In this document: positions 8,730 to 19,043 of the stretch, in pieces
Layout: every line of letters begins with the position of its first letter
Position numbering within the stretch: position 1 is the stretch's first letter
Assembly (NCBI RefSeq): GCF_050717635.1
Contig: NZ_JBOITO010000029.1
Location: 62,001 to 126,000, forward strand
From: Clostridium_AD sp050717635
GTDB lineage: Bacteria > Bacillota > Clostridia > Clostridiales > Clostridiaceae
Direction: 5' to 3'
Length of the DNA stretch: 64,000 nucleotides
Translations under genes and position numbers: made by a program
Notes under the pieces: model-generated
The model's database searches: none
The model's input: only the letters and a program-made list of their open reading frames with translations
What the model was told of the DNA's origin: nothing

Positions 8730-11096
8730 TTATTTAAGTTCTACCATAGTAACACCACTACCACCTTCACCATAATCTCCAAGTCTATAGGTTTTAGCAT
8801 GGCCATGCCTCTTTAACATGTCAGTAATAGCTGCTCTAAGAACCCCTGTGCCCTTACCATGGATAATGGTAATTTCTTTAAGGCCGCCTAAATAGGCGTC
8901 ATCTAAATACTTGTCAACAGTATATATAGCTTCCTCCGAATCCATACCTCTTAAATCTACAGATGAGGATACACTTCTTAAATTCAGCTTCAGCTCTCTT
9001 TTAATAATTTTTGCCTTTTTCTTATCTTCTTCAGTAATCTTTGACTTTCTAAGGTCATCTACTTTAACATTTATTTTTATAATTCCGGCTTGAACCTGTA
9101 CTTCGCCTTTGCTATCAGGTTTAGAAATTACAATAACCTTTTGGTTAAGAGTTGGCAAATAAACCTCTTGACCTAGTTTTACAGACTTTAGCTTCTCACC
9201 TAGTTCGTCAGTACTCTTTACTCCTTGTATATCTAAGCTTTCCAGTTTGTTTTTGATTTTTATTCTTTCTTCTTCAAGCTTTTGCCTTGCGTCAGAAGAG
9301 TAACCAAGTTTTTCTAATTCTCTCATCTTTTTAATAATAGAATCTGATTCTTCCTTAGCATTTCTAATTAATTGTTTTGCGTCTCTTTGAGCCTGATACA
9401 TTGCGTTTTCTCTGATATTTTCCATTTTATACAACTTTTCTTGATATTTATCTTTAAGCTTACTAGCTTCTAGTTTCAGTCCTTCTGCGGCTCTAGCATC
9501 TCTTTCTGCCTTTATGCTCTTTTCTTGAAGAGTTTGAACTAATTCTTCAAACTCTAGGGTGTCTTTAGAAATATTTTCTCTAGCATTCTTAATAATGTAA
9601 TCAGGCAGACCTAATCTCTTAGATATTTCAAAAGCGTTTGATTTACCTGGTACGCCAATTATTAGTCTATAGGTTGGGCTTAAAGTATCAACATTAAACT
9701 CTACAGAAGCATTTTCTACCCCTGTTGTTTTTAGTGCATATCCTTTTAATTCACTATAATGTGTGGTTGCCACGACTTTTGTACCTCTTGCTCTTAAATC
9801 TTCTAAGATTGAAACTGCAAGAGCTGCACCTTCTGTTGGATCAGTTCCAGCTCCCAATTCATCAAATAGTGCCAATGATTTTACATCTGCTTTTTCAATG
9901 ATATTTACTATGTTTGTCATATGAGAAGAAAATGTAGATAAGCTTTGCTCTATACTTTGCTCATCTCCTATGTCAGCAAAAATCTCATGAAAAAAACTAA
10001 CTGTGGAGCCTTCTCTAGCTGGAATTAAAATTCCACTAAGAGCCATTAACTGGATTAAGCCTACTGTTTTTAAAGTTACTGTTTTACCTCCTGTATTTGG
10101 TCCTGTTATTACTAAGGAGGTAAAATCTCTTCCTAAATAGATATTACTTGACACTACTTCCCTTGGATCTATCAGTGGATGCCTAGCCTCAATTATATCT
10201 ATTATACCATCTTCATTAACACTGGGAGTAATAGCATTAATTTCGATGGCATAGCCTGCCTTTGCAAAAATAAAATCTAATTCCCATACTATGTTTGCAT
10301 TGTTTGATACGATATTTATATTCTCATATATTTTATAGGAAAGCTCTGCTAAAATTCTTTCAACCTCAGCTTTTTCTTTTAACATAATTTCTTTTATTTC
10401 ATTGTTCAAGTTTACCAGGCTCATTGGTTCAATGAATAGTGTAGCACCTGAGGAACTTTGATCATGAACTATACCTGGAACACTACCTTTATACTCTATT
10501 TTAACAGGAATTACATATCTATCCCCTCTTATAGTATAAAGACTTTCTTGAAGATATTTTGCGTTGGACCTAACTAGTGATGTAACCTTATCTTTTACAG
10601 AAGAATTTTTTTCTTTTAGTGATTTTCTTAAATTGAAGAGCAAACTACTAGCCCTATCCGAAAGTTCTTCATCACTTATTATAGCTATAAAAATTTCATC
10701 TTCTAATTTTTTTATTGGAACAATTCCAATACATATGTCTTCTAAAACTCTAGAAGACATCTCATCATCTTTATTACCCACGTAATTCTGGAATAATCTA
10801 GCACATCTTAGCATTTGAGCTATTCGAAGTAGTTGAGAAGGCATAAGAGATGCCTCTTTAGATGCCCTTATTATTGCACTTCGAACATCATATATGCCCT
10901 CAAAAGGTGCACTCCCTTTTGTTGATAAAAGCAGTAGTGCCTCATTAGTTTCCTTTAAATGTTCTTTTACCTCATAAATATTAGTGTAAGGCTCTAAATT
11001 ATCTATTAAATCCTTACCTGCTGTAGTATGTGAATATCCTTTGATTTTCTCCTTGATTTTATTATATTCTAAAACTTTTAAAGATTTTTTATTCAT
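8730..11096 (-). CDS. mutS2: MutS2 / RqcU-type ATPase with Smr domain
   Basis: At 788 residues it is full length for the family. The MutS-type ATPase has Walker A GPNTGGKTVTLKT near residue 330 and Walker B LALFDELGAGTDPTEGAAL. A long coiled coil follows (about residues 510-640). The C-terminal Smr domain carries VDLRGMDSEEA and HGKGTGVLR. The mismatch-recognition domains of MutS are absent. Family members are known as anti-recombination ATPases and, in Bacillus, as ribosome-collision splitting factors. Both roles fit the ATPase plus Smr nuclease-like layout. Confidence 0.96.
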   Translation of the reverse strand: MNKKSLKVLEYNKIKEKIKGYSHTTAGKDLIDNLEPYTNIYEVKEHLKETNEALLLLSTKGSAPFEGIYDVRSAIIRASKEASLMPSQLLRIAQMLRCARLFQNYVGNKDDEMSSRVLEDICIGIVPIKKLEDEIFIAIISDEELSDRASSLLFNLRKSLKEKNSSVKDKVTSLVRSNAKYLQESLYTIRGDRYVIPVKIEYKGSVPGIVHDQSSSGATLFIEPMSLVNLNNEIKEIMLKEKAEVERILAELSYKIYENINIVSNNANIVWELDFIFAKAGYAIEINAITPSVNEDGIIDIIEARHPLIDPREVVSSNIYLGRDFTSLVITGPNTGGKTVTLKTVGLIQLMALSGILIPAREGSTVSFFHEIFADIGDEQSIEQSLSTFSSHMTNIVNIIEKADVKSLALFDELGAGTDPTEGAALAVSILEDLRARGTKVVATTHYSELKGYALKTTGVENASVEFNVDTLSPTYRLIIGVPGKSNAFEISKRLGLPDYIIKNARENISKDTLEFEELVQTLQEKSIKAERDARAAEGLKLEASKLKDKYQEKLYKMENIRENAMYQAQRDAKQLIRNAKEESDSIIKKMRELEKLGYSSDARQKLEEERIKIKNKLESLDIQGVKSTDELGEKLKSVKLGQEVYLPTLNQKVIVISKPDSKGEVQVQAGIIKINVKVDDLRKSKITEEDKKKAKIIKRELKLNLRSVSSSVDLRGMDSEEAIYTVDKYLDDAYLGGLKEITIIHGKGTGVLRAAITDMLKRHGHAKTYRLGDYGEGGSGVTMVELK

Positions 11097-11131
11097 AATT
11101 TCACCGTTTTTCCTTTATCATATATTATGGT

Positions 11132-13483
11132 TTAATCAACGCCTCTTTTATAGTGGCCTCTAGTATAGTTTTTAAATTCTCCTGGCCATTCCCTTTTAAT
11201 ATAATTTTTAAGAACCTCTATAGTTTCGTCATAGTTTTCATCTAAAAAATCTAATCTAAAGGAACAAATATTGTTTTTTACGATTTCAGACATATTAGAA
11301 ATCAAATTTACCGGAACATTATTGTAAATATAACTTCTACAATATTTATCTGTGTTAATACTAAACTGCTCGCCTTTTCTGTCTTTAAGTGTATAAGATC
11401 CACTGGTACATTTTTCTACGCAAGTATTATTCTCGCTTTTATTACCAAAAACACTTCCTATAGCACAGTATTCACTAACCATAAGTTCATATTTTCCATA
11501 AATCATGATTTGAAGTGGTAGTGAACTTTTAACTGCTATTTCTTTGATTTCCTTTTGATTTAGTTCAGCACTAATGCAAGTTCCATTAAGGAAGTTTTGA
11601 TAAAAATCTCCAGAATATTTATTAAAAATATTTAATTTATAATCTCCAATTATAATTGTTTTTTTATTGAATCTATTAATTATCCCTAGATTAGCGGTAA
11701 TAATACCTTTTACTCTGCATAAATTATTTTCTATAAACTCACATACGCTTTCAAATTCACCCTTTATAATATTAGGGATTTTAAGGTACATATTTGCACT
11801 GCAGAGGGATAAGTCAATGTTACATTGTCTCATAAAAGGATTTATAGCAATATTATCAAAGCCCATTTCTAGCGCAGCTTTTAATTGTTCCTGGGTTGTG
11901 ACATATATAAGTGTCTCTGGTATATTACTGTCTTTATTCTTCTGAGGTTCAACGAGCTTTTTATTGTAATTAATCTGATTATTTTTTTCTCTTTTATACT
12001 TTCCTATTATATAATTTTGAATATCATTTATTAACTCCCGCCTCACTGAATTTAAGGCAGCCATAGGTACAAACCCTTCTTCAAAGCTCTCAAATTTAAC
12101 TTCATTTATTTTAAAAGGGGTATCTCCTGTTTTAGATAGATTTTGGATAATACGTAGGCTTTCTAATGGTTTATTTACAGCTACTTGAACCAAATCTCCC
12201 AAAGCGTGGAAGTTCTTTCCCATGTAACTAGCACTTATGCAAAGGGGCTTATTTACACTAAATTCTATTGAAAGATTTAGCGCTATCTTCCTCTTATATT
12301 TATCAATATAACTTTTTGCAAGTTCATTCATGAGCTCTACATCAGATATCTTATATAAAAAGTCTCCAGCTTTATATTTAGTTGGTTTTAACATAACTCT
12401 ACTCCCAGTTACTGCCTTTTCTACATCTTTTCCGTCCATAATAATTTTGGCTATAGAAAATCCATCATCTGAAAACATTATACCATCTTTTAAAGCTACA
12501 TTTTCTAAAAGGGTTACTGACAAATCAGCAGCTACCCTACCTATTGGAAGTCCTGAATTTTTCGGAACCTTATATGCCATCATATTTTTTCCTGTATTAC
12601 CATATAGATATGCCTTTGAAAACCCTTCTCTATTAAATAATTGTGTTAAAACTTTAGTGTCCACATCTAGTTTTTGTATTGTTTTATTATAAACATTGTC
12701 TAGTGCTCTTCTATATATCTCCACCACACCTGCAACATATTCTGGCTTTTTCATTCTTCCTTCAATTTTTAGTGAAGATGTACCCGTTGCAACAATATCT
12801 TTTAAGTTATCTAAAGTACAAATATCTTTTGGGCTTAAAAGATATGCTTCATCTGTCCTATTTGAGTTTTTATCTATTAGTGTATAAGGAAGTCTACAAG
12901 GTTGAGCACATCTTCCTCTGTTCCCACTCCTACCGCCAATAATACTACTCATGAGGCACTGACCTGAATAGCAGATACATAAGGCTCCATGTACAAAAAC
13001 CTCTGTTTCAACTTTTAATGTATTAGATATGTAATTAACTTCTTTTAGACTTAGCTCTCTTGATAAAACTATTCTTTTAAAGCCCATATCTTTCAAAAGC
13101 AAAGCACCTTCACCATTGTGGATCGTCATTTGTGTAGACGCATGCATTTCAAAGTCCGGGAAATTATTTTTTACTAAGTATATAAGTCCAGTATCTTGAA
13201 GGATTAAAGCATCGACCCCAACACTATATAAAAACCCTACATACTCCATAATTTCTTTCAATTCATTATCTTTTACTAAGGTATTTACAGTAACATATAC
13301 ACGAACTCCATAAATATGGCAATAATCTACAGCTCGTGCTATATTTTCATTATCAAAATTAAAAGCAAAAGCTCTTGCTGAGAATTTACTTCCTCCTATA
13401 TAAACTGCATCTGCGCCCATCTGCACTGCTGCTATTACACTTTCCATACTTCCAGCAGGGGCTAGTAACTCAATTTTATCCAT
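11132..13483 (-). CDS. U32 family peptidase
   Basis: The open frame extends up to 13618, but ATG 13483 has AGGAG six bases upstream and begins the family N-terminus MDKIELLAPAGSMESVIAAV, giving 783 residues. The U32 signature region reads EVFVHGALCICYSGQCLMSS, followed by GNRGRCAQPCRLPY; these conserved Cys bind an iron-sulfur cluster in related YhbU/UbiU/TrhP proteins. A collagenase-like DUF3656 region follows, then a second Cys-containing C-terminal part. Related proteins act in tRNA hydroxylation or as proteases, and which applies here is not certain. Confidence 0.93.
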   Translation of the reverse strand: MDKIELLAPAGSMESVIAAVQMGADAVYIGGSKFSARAFAFNFDNENIARAVDYCHIYGVRVYVTVNTLVKDNELKEIMEYVGFLYSVGVDALILQDTGLIYLVKNNFPDFEMHASTQMTIHNGEGALLLKDMGFKRIVLSRELSLKEVNYISNTLKVETEVFVHGALCICYSGQCLMSSIIGGRSGNRGRCAQPCRLPYTLIDKNSNRTDEAYLLSPKDICTLDNLKDIVATGTSSLKIEGRMKKPEYVAGVVEIYRRALDNVYNKTIQKLDVDTKVLTQLFNREGFSKAYLYGNTGKNMMAYKVPKNSGLPIGRVAADLSVTLLENVALKDGIMFSDDGFSIAKIIMDGKDVEKAVTGSRVMLKPTKYKAGDFLYKISDVELMNELAKSYIDKYKRKIALNLSIEFSVNKPLCISASYMGKNFHALGDLVQVAVNKPLESLRIIQNLSKTGDTPFKINEVKFESFEEGFVPMAALNSVRRELINDIQNYIIGKYKREKNNQINYNKKLVEPQKNKDSNIPETLIYVTTQEQLKAALEMGFDNIAINPFMRQCNIDLSLCSANMYLKIPNIIKGEFESVCEFIENNLCRVKGIITANLGIINRFNKKTIIIGDYKLNIFNKYSGDFYQNFLNGTCISAELNQKEIKEIAVKSSLPLQIMIYGKYELMVSEYCAIGSVFGNKSENNTCVEKCTSGSYTLKDRKGEQFSINTDKYCRSYIYNNVPVNLISNMSEIVKNNICSFRLDFLDENYDETIEVLKNYIKREWPGEFKNYTRGHYKRGVD

Positions 13484-13611
13484 TTGCATCTCTCCTAATA
13501 ACGTTCTATGTCTTATTATACAATAAAAGTTGTAATAAATTAAGAAGTTTACTACTTTAATTATTAAATCGCTATAGTTTTCACTGTTTTGAGAGATTAA
13601 ATGATAAATTA

Positions 13612-13646
13612 GGGGCACATAACAATTAATAATTGTTATGTGCCCC
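13612..13646 (-). terminator. Long perfect hairpin, probable terminator of the glycosyltransferase gene
   Basis: A 16-bp perfect stem (GGGGCACATAACAATT and its complement) with an AAT loop lies 10 bases past the glycosyltransferase stop. The U-tract on the minus strand is weak (TAATTTATCATTT), so termination efficiency is uncertain. Confidence 0.55.
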
Positions 13647-13655
13647 CAAAAATAT

Positions 13656-14645
13656 CTAATTATGAATTTCTAGATAAGTTTTATATAATTCATTTATTGA
13701 TCCCTCAAAGTTATAATTTTCATTAACATAATCTTTAAGTTTACTATCTTTACGTTTTTCAAATCCACTCTTTACTGCTTTTAAGATACTTGTCTTATCA
13801 TATGGATCACAATATAGAGCCATATCCTTAAAATATTCACTAGCACAACCCTCCACAGTTGAAACTATATTACAACCGCTTGCAGCTGCTTCAAGTGTTG
13901 ATAAGCCAGGCATTTCTACAAAGCTCGGTAGCACATGCACCTTTGCGAATCTATAGGCATTGTATACATTGTAATTATCCATAAATCCTAAATATACTAC
14001 ATTTTTATAATCAGTACATTTTTTGAGATATTCTTTGTCATTACCACTTCCTATTAGGACTAACTGTTTTCCGAGTTTAGCACATACATCACATAGTGCA
14101 AGTTGATTTTTACTCTCACATATTCTTCCCACGGATAAAACATAATTGTCTAAATTATACCTCTCTTTAAAATTATATAGTGGTATCTCTTCATCCTCAA
14201 CTTCTACGCCATTATAAATAACTCTATATCCTGTTTTAACATTAAATTCATTTTGAATAAGCTGTTTTTCTAATTCACTATTGCAAAATATAACCTTACT
14301 CTTTTTTAAAATTTCCTCTTTATAACTTCTACATCTTTCATATAACTTTATGCTTTCAATTTTATTGTTTATAGTATTATATTTTTTCGTATCTAAGTGC
14401 ATAGGTGATATTACTAAATGTTTTTTATAAAAATTTGCAATCTTATAGTATCTATATGTTTCTCCCGTATTTGCGAGATTAAACAAATGTACTATATCGT
14501 AACCTGCATAATCGTATATTCCTCCATTATTTATATCTACTGTTAACCCTAACTTCCGCAGATACTCAGCTGTCTTAATTACTTGCACAGAATCACCTGC
14601 AAAATCCCTACAATAATCTTGTCTAACACACAATAGAACCTTCAT
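13656..14645 (-). CDS. Glycosyltransferase, GT4-like (GT-B fold)
   Basis: A 329-residue protein. The donor-binding C-terminal half has YVLSVGRICESKNQ, VLIGSGND, YLGFMDNYNVYNAYRFAK and the GT4 motif HVLPSFVEMPGLSTLEAAASG, with the conserved EAAASG acidic segment. The N-terminal half has SVQVIKTAEYLRKLG. No membrane segments are seen, so it is cytoplasmic. It stands alone and no other surface-polysaccharide genes are adjacent, so the acceptor is unknown. Confidence 0.9.
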   Translation of the reverse strand: MKVLLCVRQDYCRDFAGDSVQVIKTAEYLRKLGLTVDINNGGIYDYAGYDIVHLFNLANTGETYRYYKIANFYKKHLVISPMHLDTKKYNTINNKIESIKLYERCRSYKEEILKKSKVIFCNSELEKQLIQNEFNVKTGYRVIYNGVEVEDEEIPLYNFKERYNLDNYVLSVGRICESKNQLALCDVCAKLGKQLVLIGSGNDKEYLKKCTDYKNVVYLGFMDNYNVYNAYRFAKVHVLPSFVEMPGLSTLEAAASGCNIVSTVEGCASEYFKDMALYCDPYDKTSILKAVKSGFEKRKDSKLKDYVNENYNFEGSINELYKTYLEIHN

Positions 14646-14817
14646 GGTTCAAATCCCCCTATAGCTTGCTACTTTTACCATATAACTATGCTAACTTATG
14701 CATATTTATAACATTTAACTAATCATAATATTATGTTAACTTTATTTTCTATTCTTTTATCTATATACTATTATTCTATACTGTAAAAGTTTCTATATTC
14801 GTGTAAAATAAATTTTC

Positions 14818-14836
14818 AGGTGCAATTAAAGCACCT
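14818..14836 (-). terminator. Weak candidate terminator after WG-repeat gene
   Basis: A short stem, AGGTGC/GCACCT, with a 7-base loop is followed on the minus strand by GAAAATTTATTTT. It lies about 30 bases past the WG-repeat gene stop. The stem is short and the U-run is interrupted. Confidence 0.4.
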
Positions 14837-14866
14837 ATAATTTATATAGATGCTTATTCTAGAATT

Positions 14867-15880
14867 TTAAGATTGTAATTTCCAAAGGTATTCCCCTAGT
14901 TTATCAATATATCCAATTCTCTTTCCTAGTTCAACTCTTGCAATTCCATCAGTAAATTCATAGGCCTCTTCAAAACTTGCATCTATTACTATTTTACCGA
15001 TGCAATCTATGTAACCCCACTTCTCTCCTATTTGAACAGCTATTAAACCTTCGCTTATAATATCCACATCATCAAAAATAGCAGGTATTATAATACTGCC
15101 ACTTTTATCAATGAAACCGTATTTGTCGTTTTCAGAAATTGCAGCAATTCCCTTGTAAAAGCTATCTGCCCATTGAAAGCTAGGCTTTATGACAATCTTA
15201 CCCTTGTCATCTATAAATCCGTATTTATCTCTTACTTCAACTGGTGCTAAACCTTCATTGAATTCTCCAGCCACTGTATAATGAAGCGGTATAATGTTCT
15301 CTCCACTACTATTTATATATCCATACCTTCCATTAGTGCAAACAGGTGCAATGCCATCTTTAAAGGCATAAGCATAATCGTATTTTGCATCTATTATAAC
15401 TTTTCCATCTTTATCTATATAAGCTATTTTGCCGCCTATTTGAACTGCTGCTAGTCCTTCACTAAAATCCTGAGCATCTAGAAAACTCGTTGGAACTACT
15501 TCACTACCTTCGTTATCTATATAACCCCACATATATCCACTTTTCACGGCTGCTCTTCCTTCCATAAAGAAATTAGTTTCTTCATATTTTGGATTCACAA
15601 TAAGGTTTCCACGCATATCAATATATCCACTCAGACCTTTTAATTTTACTTCTGCAAAGCCTTCACTAAACTGCCTAACATCATCATACACAGGCTCAAT
15701 TACGAACTCTCCAGCCTTATTAATAAAACCATACTTATCTTCTACACTGGCTATTGCAAGGTTATCGTAAAACTCCTCTGCATAATCAAATTTATTTTCT
15801 ATAACTATTATTCCTTCCCTATCTATATACCCGTATTTCTTTTTTAGTTTAATAGGATATAAGTTTATCTCAATATTCAT
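14867..15880 (-). CDS. WG-repeat protein
   Basis: A 337-residue protein built almost entirely from about ten WG (KWG) repeats of 33-35 residues. Repeat landmarks are KYGYID, KYGFIN, LSGYID, MWGYID, KIAYID, RYGYIN, KYGFID (twice), KWGYID and RIGYID. Each is followed by an x-G-x-IVI-x-x-x-FDxAxxF pattern. There is no signal peptide or membrane anchor, so it is predicted to be cytoplasmic. The fold should be a beta-propeller-like solenoid. The function of these repeats is not known; protein binding is the usual guess. The ribosome site GAGGGAGGAAG supports the start. Confidence 0.92.
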   Translation of the reverse strand: MNIEINLYPIKLKKKYGYIDREGIIVIENKFDYAEEFYDNLAIASVEDKYGFINKAGEFVIEPVYDDVRQFSEGFAEVKLKGLSGYIDMRGNLIVNPKYEETNFFMEGRAAVKSGYMWGYIDNEGSEVVPTSFLDAQDFSEGLAAVQIGGKIAYIDKDGKVIIDAKYDYAYAFKDGIAPVCTNGRYGYINSSGENIIPLHYTVAGEFNEGLAPVEVRDKYGFIDDKGKIVIKPSFQWADSFYKGIAAISENDKYGFIDKSGSIIIPAIFDDVDIISEGLIAVQIGEKWGYIDCIGKIVIDASFEEAYEFTDGIARVELGKRIGYIDKLGEYLWKLQS

Positions 15881-15931
15881 ATATTATAACTTCCTCCCTC
15901 AAAATATCTTATTATATACATTAAATAATTT

Positions 15932-16693
15932 TTACAGCAGATTAATACTAACAGGACAATGATCGGATCCTATAACCTCATTTAAAATATCTGCACCCTT
16001 TATTTCACACAACAAATCCTGGGTTACAAAGAAATAATCAATTCTCCATCCCACATTTTTTTCTCTAGCCTTAAACCTATAACTCCACCAAGAGTATTTT
16101 GTCTCTGCTCCGTGTAGATATCTAAAGGTATCTACATACCCACTGGATATGAACTTATCCATCCAAGCCCTCTCTATAGGCAGGAATCCTGAATATTTTT
16201 CGTTTGCCTTTGGATTTTTAAGATCAATTGCATTATGAGCAGTATTATAGTCTCCACAAATAATTAATTTTTTACCTTTTGCCCTAAGTATTTCGCAGTA
16301 ATCTAATAGTGCATCATAGAAATCCATTTTATAATTTAATCTTATTTCATCCTTTTGACCATTAGGAAAATATATGTTTAAAAGAGTGAATTCTTCGAAT
16401 TCGGTTATTACTATTCTACCTTCACTATCAAATCGCTCTATTCCAATGCCATAAGTAACAGATATAGGTTTTTGCTTAGTGTATGTAGCTACCCCACTAT
16501 ATCCTTTCTTTTCTGCACAAGAAAAATATGAGTAATAACCTTCTATATTTTTAAGCTCTTCGCTGATTTGAACTTCTTGAATTTTTGTCTCTTGAATGCA
16601 TAAAATTTCTGGCTGTTCTTTTAAAACCCAATCAATAAATCCTTTACCTTTTATAGCTCTAATACCATTTACATTCCACGAATATATCTTCAT
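15932..16693 (-). CDS. xth: Exodeoxyribonuclease III (AP endonuclease)
   Basis: A 253-residue protein of normal length for ExoIII. Key motifs are WNVNGIRA (metal site Asn), LCIQETKI (metal Glu), ICGDYNTAH (catalytic Asp/Asn), YSWWSYR and WRIDYFFVT, and the final GSDHCPV containing the catalytic His. It cleaves abasic sites and removes 3' blocking groups in base excision repair. It has an AAGGAAGGTG ribosome site and no apparent operon partner. Confidence 0.96.
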   Translation of the reverse strand: MKIYSWNVNGIRAIKGKGFIDWVLKEQPEILCIQETKIQEVQISEELKNIEGYYSYFSCAEKKGYSGVATYTKQKPISVTYGIGIERFDSEGRIVITEFEEFTLLNIYFPNGQKDEIRLNYKMDFYDALLDYCEILRAKGKKLIICGDYNTAHNAIDLKNPKANEKYSGFLPIERAWMDKFISSGYVDTFRYLHGAETKYSWWSYRFKAREKNVGWRIDYFFVTQDLLCEIKGADILNEVIGSDHCPVSINLL

Positions 16694-16784
16694 AAAAACA
16701 CCTTCCTTATACAGTTATTTTATAGGCTTTAACTAACTATACATTTATTATTTAATATCTGCAATCCAATATTATTCACTAAAT

Positions 16785-16818
16785 AGTAAAAGCACCTAAA
16801 TAAATCAGGTGCTTTACT
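16785..16818 (-). terminator. Terminator of the chemotaxis receptor gene
   Basis: Stem AGTAAAGCACCT/AGGTGCTTTTACT on the minus strand, ending in TTTTACTATTT, 15 bases after the receptor stop codon. Confidence 0.7.
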
Positions 16819-16832
16819 CAAAATAAATTTTA

Positions 16833-18878
16833 CTATATTTTAAATCTACTGATACTTTCTCTTAAATTTTCAGCAAGAGCGTTTAAATTTTCCGCAGCAC
16901 TTACTATTTCTTGAAGTCCGGCAGCTTGTTCTTCTGTAGAAGCACTTACCTCTTCTGACGTTGCAGCTGTCTCTTGTGATACAGCTGCTGCATTTTCAAT
17001 TTTTTCACTTACTTTATCTTTATAACTACTTATTTCTTTTAAAGAGTTATTTACACTATTCATATCATTTTGAAGTAATTCCATTGCGCATTCAATCTTC
17101 TTGAATGTATCATTAGTAGTTTGCACATTTTTACCAGTTTTAGCGTCTAACTCTTTAGAATATATTATTTGCTCCAGGACTCCATCAACACTTATCCTTA
17201 TTACGCTTACTACCTTTTCAATTTCAGTAGCTGAAACCGAAGATTGCTCTGCAAGTTTTCTAACCTCATCTGCAACCACTGCAAAGCCTCTTCCTGCCTC
17301 TCCTGCTCTTGCTGCTTCTATACTAGCATTTAAGGCTAATAAATTTGTTTGCTCTGTTATTGCCTTTATAGTATCAGTTATTGCGCTAATTTTATTTGAA
17401 TTTTCAGCTAAAATTTCTACCTTCTTAGCTACTTCATTATTAGCCTTAGTATTTTCTTCGAATACACTCCTTAAATTATTAACAACAATAATTCCTTCTT
17501 CAGTTGAGTGTTTAACCTCTAAAGATGCTTTAATCATATTTTTGGCATTAATAGTAGTTTTATTTACTTCTTCTCCTAGTGTGATGGAATAATTAACACT
17601 ATCCTCTAGAATTTGAGACTGCTCATTTGCACCTTGTGCAATTTGCTGCACCGCTCTTGCAACTTCATCCCCAACAGCATTAGATTCTTCAGTAGTGGCC
17701 GCTAAAGATTCTGCTGAATCTTTAACTTTATTTGAACTATCTACAACATTCCCTAAAACTACAACCATATCTCCTATCATATTATTTACCGATTCAATAA
17801 TTTCTTGTACTTCTAGGCTTGCATTTTTATTTTGATTAACTCGTTGGGTGAAATCCCCTTCTTTAATTTTAGCTAATACACTAATTAATTTTTCCATGGG
17901 CTTTGTTATTTTAGACGAAAATATGGTTCCTACTACAATCATAAATATAAGTGATAATACTAAAACTATAAAGGGTATTGTTAATCCTGTTATAATCTTT
18001 GATGTTTGTTCTGATAATGGAATAAAACCTACTGCAGTTAAATTAGTTTTTTCATCTAATTTCTTATAAACTAAATATTTTTTTTCATTTATGTTTAACG
18101 TAAGTTTATTTTCTTTAGAATCCATAATGTTTTTTATCCAAGGCTGTTCTTTTGTGGTTTGTCCTAACAATTCTTTGTCACTGTGAGCTATAATTGTTCC
18201 TGTGCTGTCTATTACAGCTGAATAGCCGTTTTCACCTAATTTAATATTCTGAACCATATTAGAGATTAGTTCTAAGTCTACATCTATTCCGATTGCGCCT
18301 ACAATGTTTCCTTCGTTATCTTTAACTGATTTTGCAAAAGTAATTACATATTTTTTAAGTTCAGGTTTAGCAGCATCTATATATGGATTTGTAGAAATTA
18401 TTTTGCCTTCATTAGTAATTGCATCCTTATACCAACCTCTTGAAGTTGGATCATAATCTTCAGGTAAGTCAGTCTTTGGTGCAAGGTACATCTGCTTATC
18501 TGTAGTCCCAAGATATATGTTTAAAGTATCTGGATGAGTTTTTATGAATCCCTCAAAGCTTTTCATTAGCCATTGTGCAGAATCAGGATTTGCATTAATC
18601 ATCACTGCGTTTGGATCGTTAGATAACATTTCTGTAGATTCAGAATTTGATTTATATAATGAGTCTATAGCCTCATTCACTCTTGAAGTAGTTTGATTTG
18701 CACTGCTATCAAATTCGCTTTTTAAATTCTTCGATAAACTGTAATATGTACCCAAAGAAACTAATAATATAGGTAGAAATGATGCCACTATAAGCAATGA
18801 TATTAACTGGAAACTTAATTTTTTACCTTTTGGTTTTCTTTCCTTTATAACTTTTTTGCTGAATAAGTTTTTCTTCAC
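16833..18878 (-). CDS. Methyl-accepting chemotaxis protein with dCache sensor
   Basis: A 681-residue receptor with a GTG start at 18878 behind GGGGGTTATATT. A first membrane helix lies at about residues 22-46, then an extracellular dCache domain to about 290 (SRGWYKDAITNEG, VGAIGIDVDLELI). A second helix follows at about 296-320, HAMP at about 321-375, and the cytoplasmic coiled coil to the end. The hairpin tip reads TDTIKAITEQTNLLALNASIEAARAGE in two overlapping pieces, the signature that contacts CheA/CheW. It should sense a small molecule outside the cell. The ligand is unknown. Confidence 0.95.
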   Translation of the reverse strand: MKKNLFSKKVIKERKPKGKKLSFQLISLLIVASFLPILLVSLGTYYSLSKNLKSEFDSSANQTTSRVNEAIDSLYKSNSESTEMLSNDPNAVMINANPDSAQWLMKSFEGFIKTHPDTLNIYLGTTDKQMYLAPKTDLPEDYDPTSRGWYKDAITNEGKIISTNPYIDAAKPELKKYVITFAKSVKDNEGNIVGAIGIDVDLELISNMVQNIKLGENGYSAVIDSTGTIIAHSDKELLGQTTKEQPWIKNIMDSKENKLTLNINEKKYLVYKKLDEKTNLTAVGFIPLSEQTSKIITGLTIPFIVLVLSLIFMIVVGTIFSSKITKPMEKLISVLAKIKEGDFTQRVNQNKNASLEVQEIIESVNNMIGDMVVVLGNVVDSSNKVKDSAESLAATTEESNAVGDEVARAVQQIAQGANEQSQILEDSVNYSITLGEEVNKTTINAKNMIKASLEVKHSTEEGIIVVNNLRSVFEENTKANNEVAKKVEILAENSNKISAITDTIKAITEQTNLLALNASIEAARAGEAGRGFAVVADEVRKLAEQSSVSATEIEKVVSVIRISVDGVLEQIIYSKELDAKTGKNVQTTNDTFKKIECAMELLQNDMNSVNNSLKEISSYKDKVSEKIENAAAVSQETAATSEEVSASTEEQAAGLQEIVSAAENLNALAENLRESISRFKI

Positions 18879-18973
18879 AATATAACCCCCGCTTCATTTT
18901 TAATGTTATTATATATTTCGACATATTCTTTATAATCTTTAATGTTATCTGTATATTTTCTAACTTCGTAAAT

Positions 18974-19011
18974 AAAAAAAGTAGAAGCATAACCATATGC
19001 TTCTACTTTTT
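18974..19011 (-). terminator. Terminator after DUF4349 lipoprotein gene
   Basis: Near-perfect stem AAAAAAAGTAGAAGCATA against TATGCTTCTACTTTTTTT with a tiny loop. Both ends are A/T runs, so it could work in both directions. Confidence 0.85.
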
Positions 19012-19043
19012 TTATATTGTTGTTTTTACTAGATCTCATGTAT

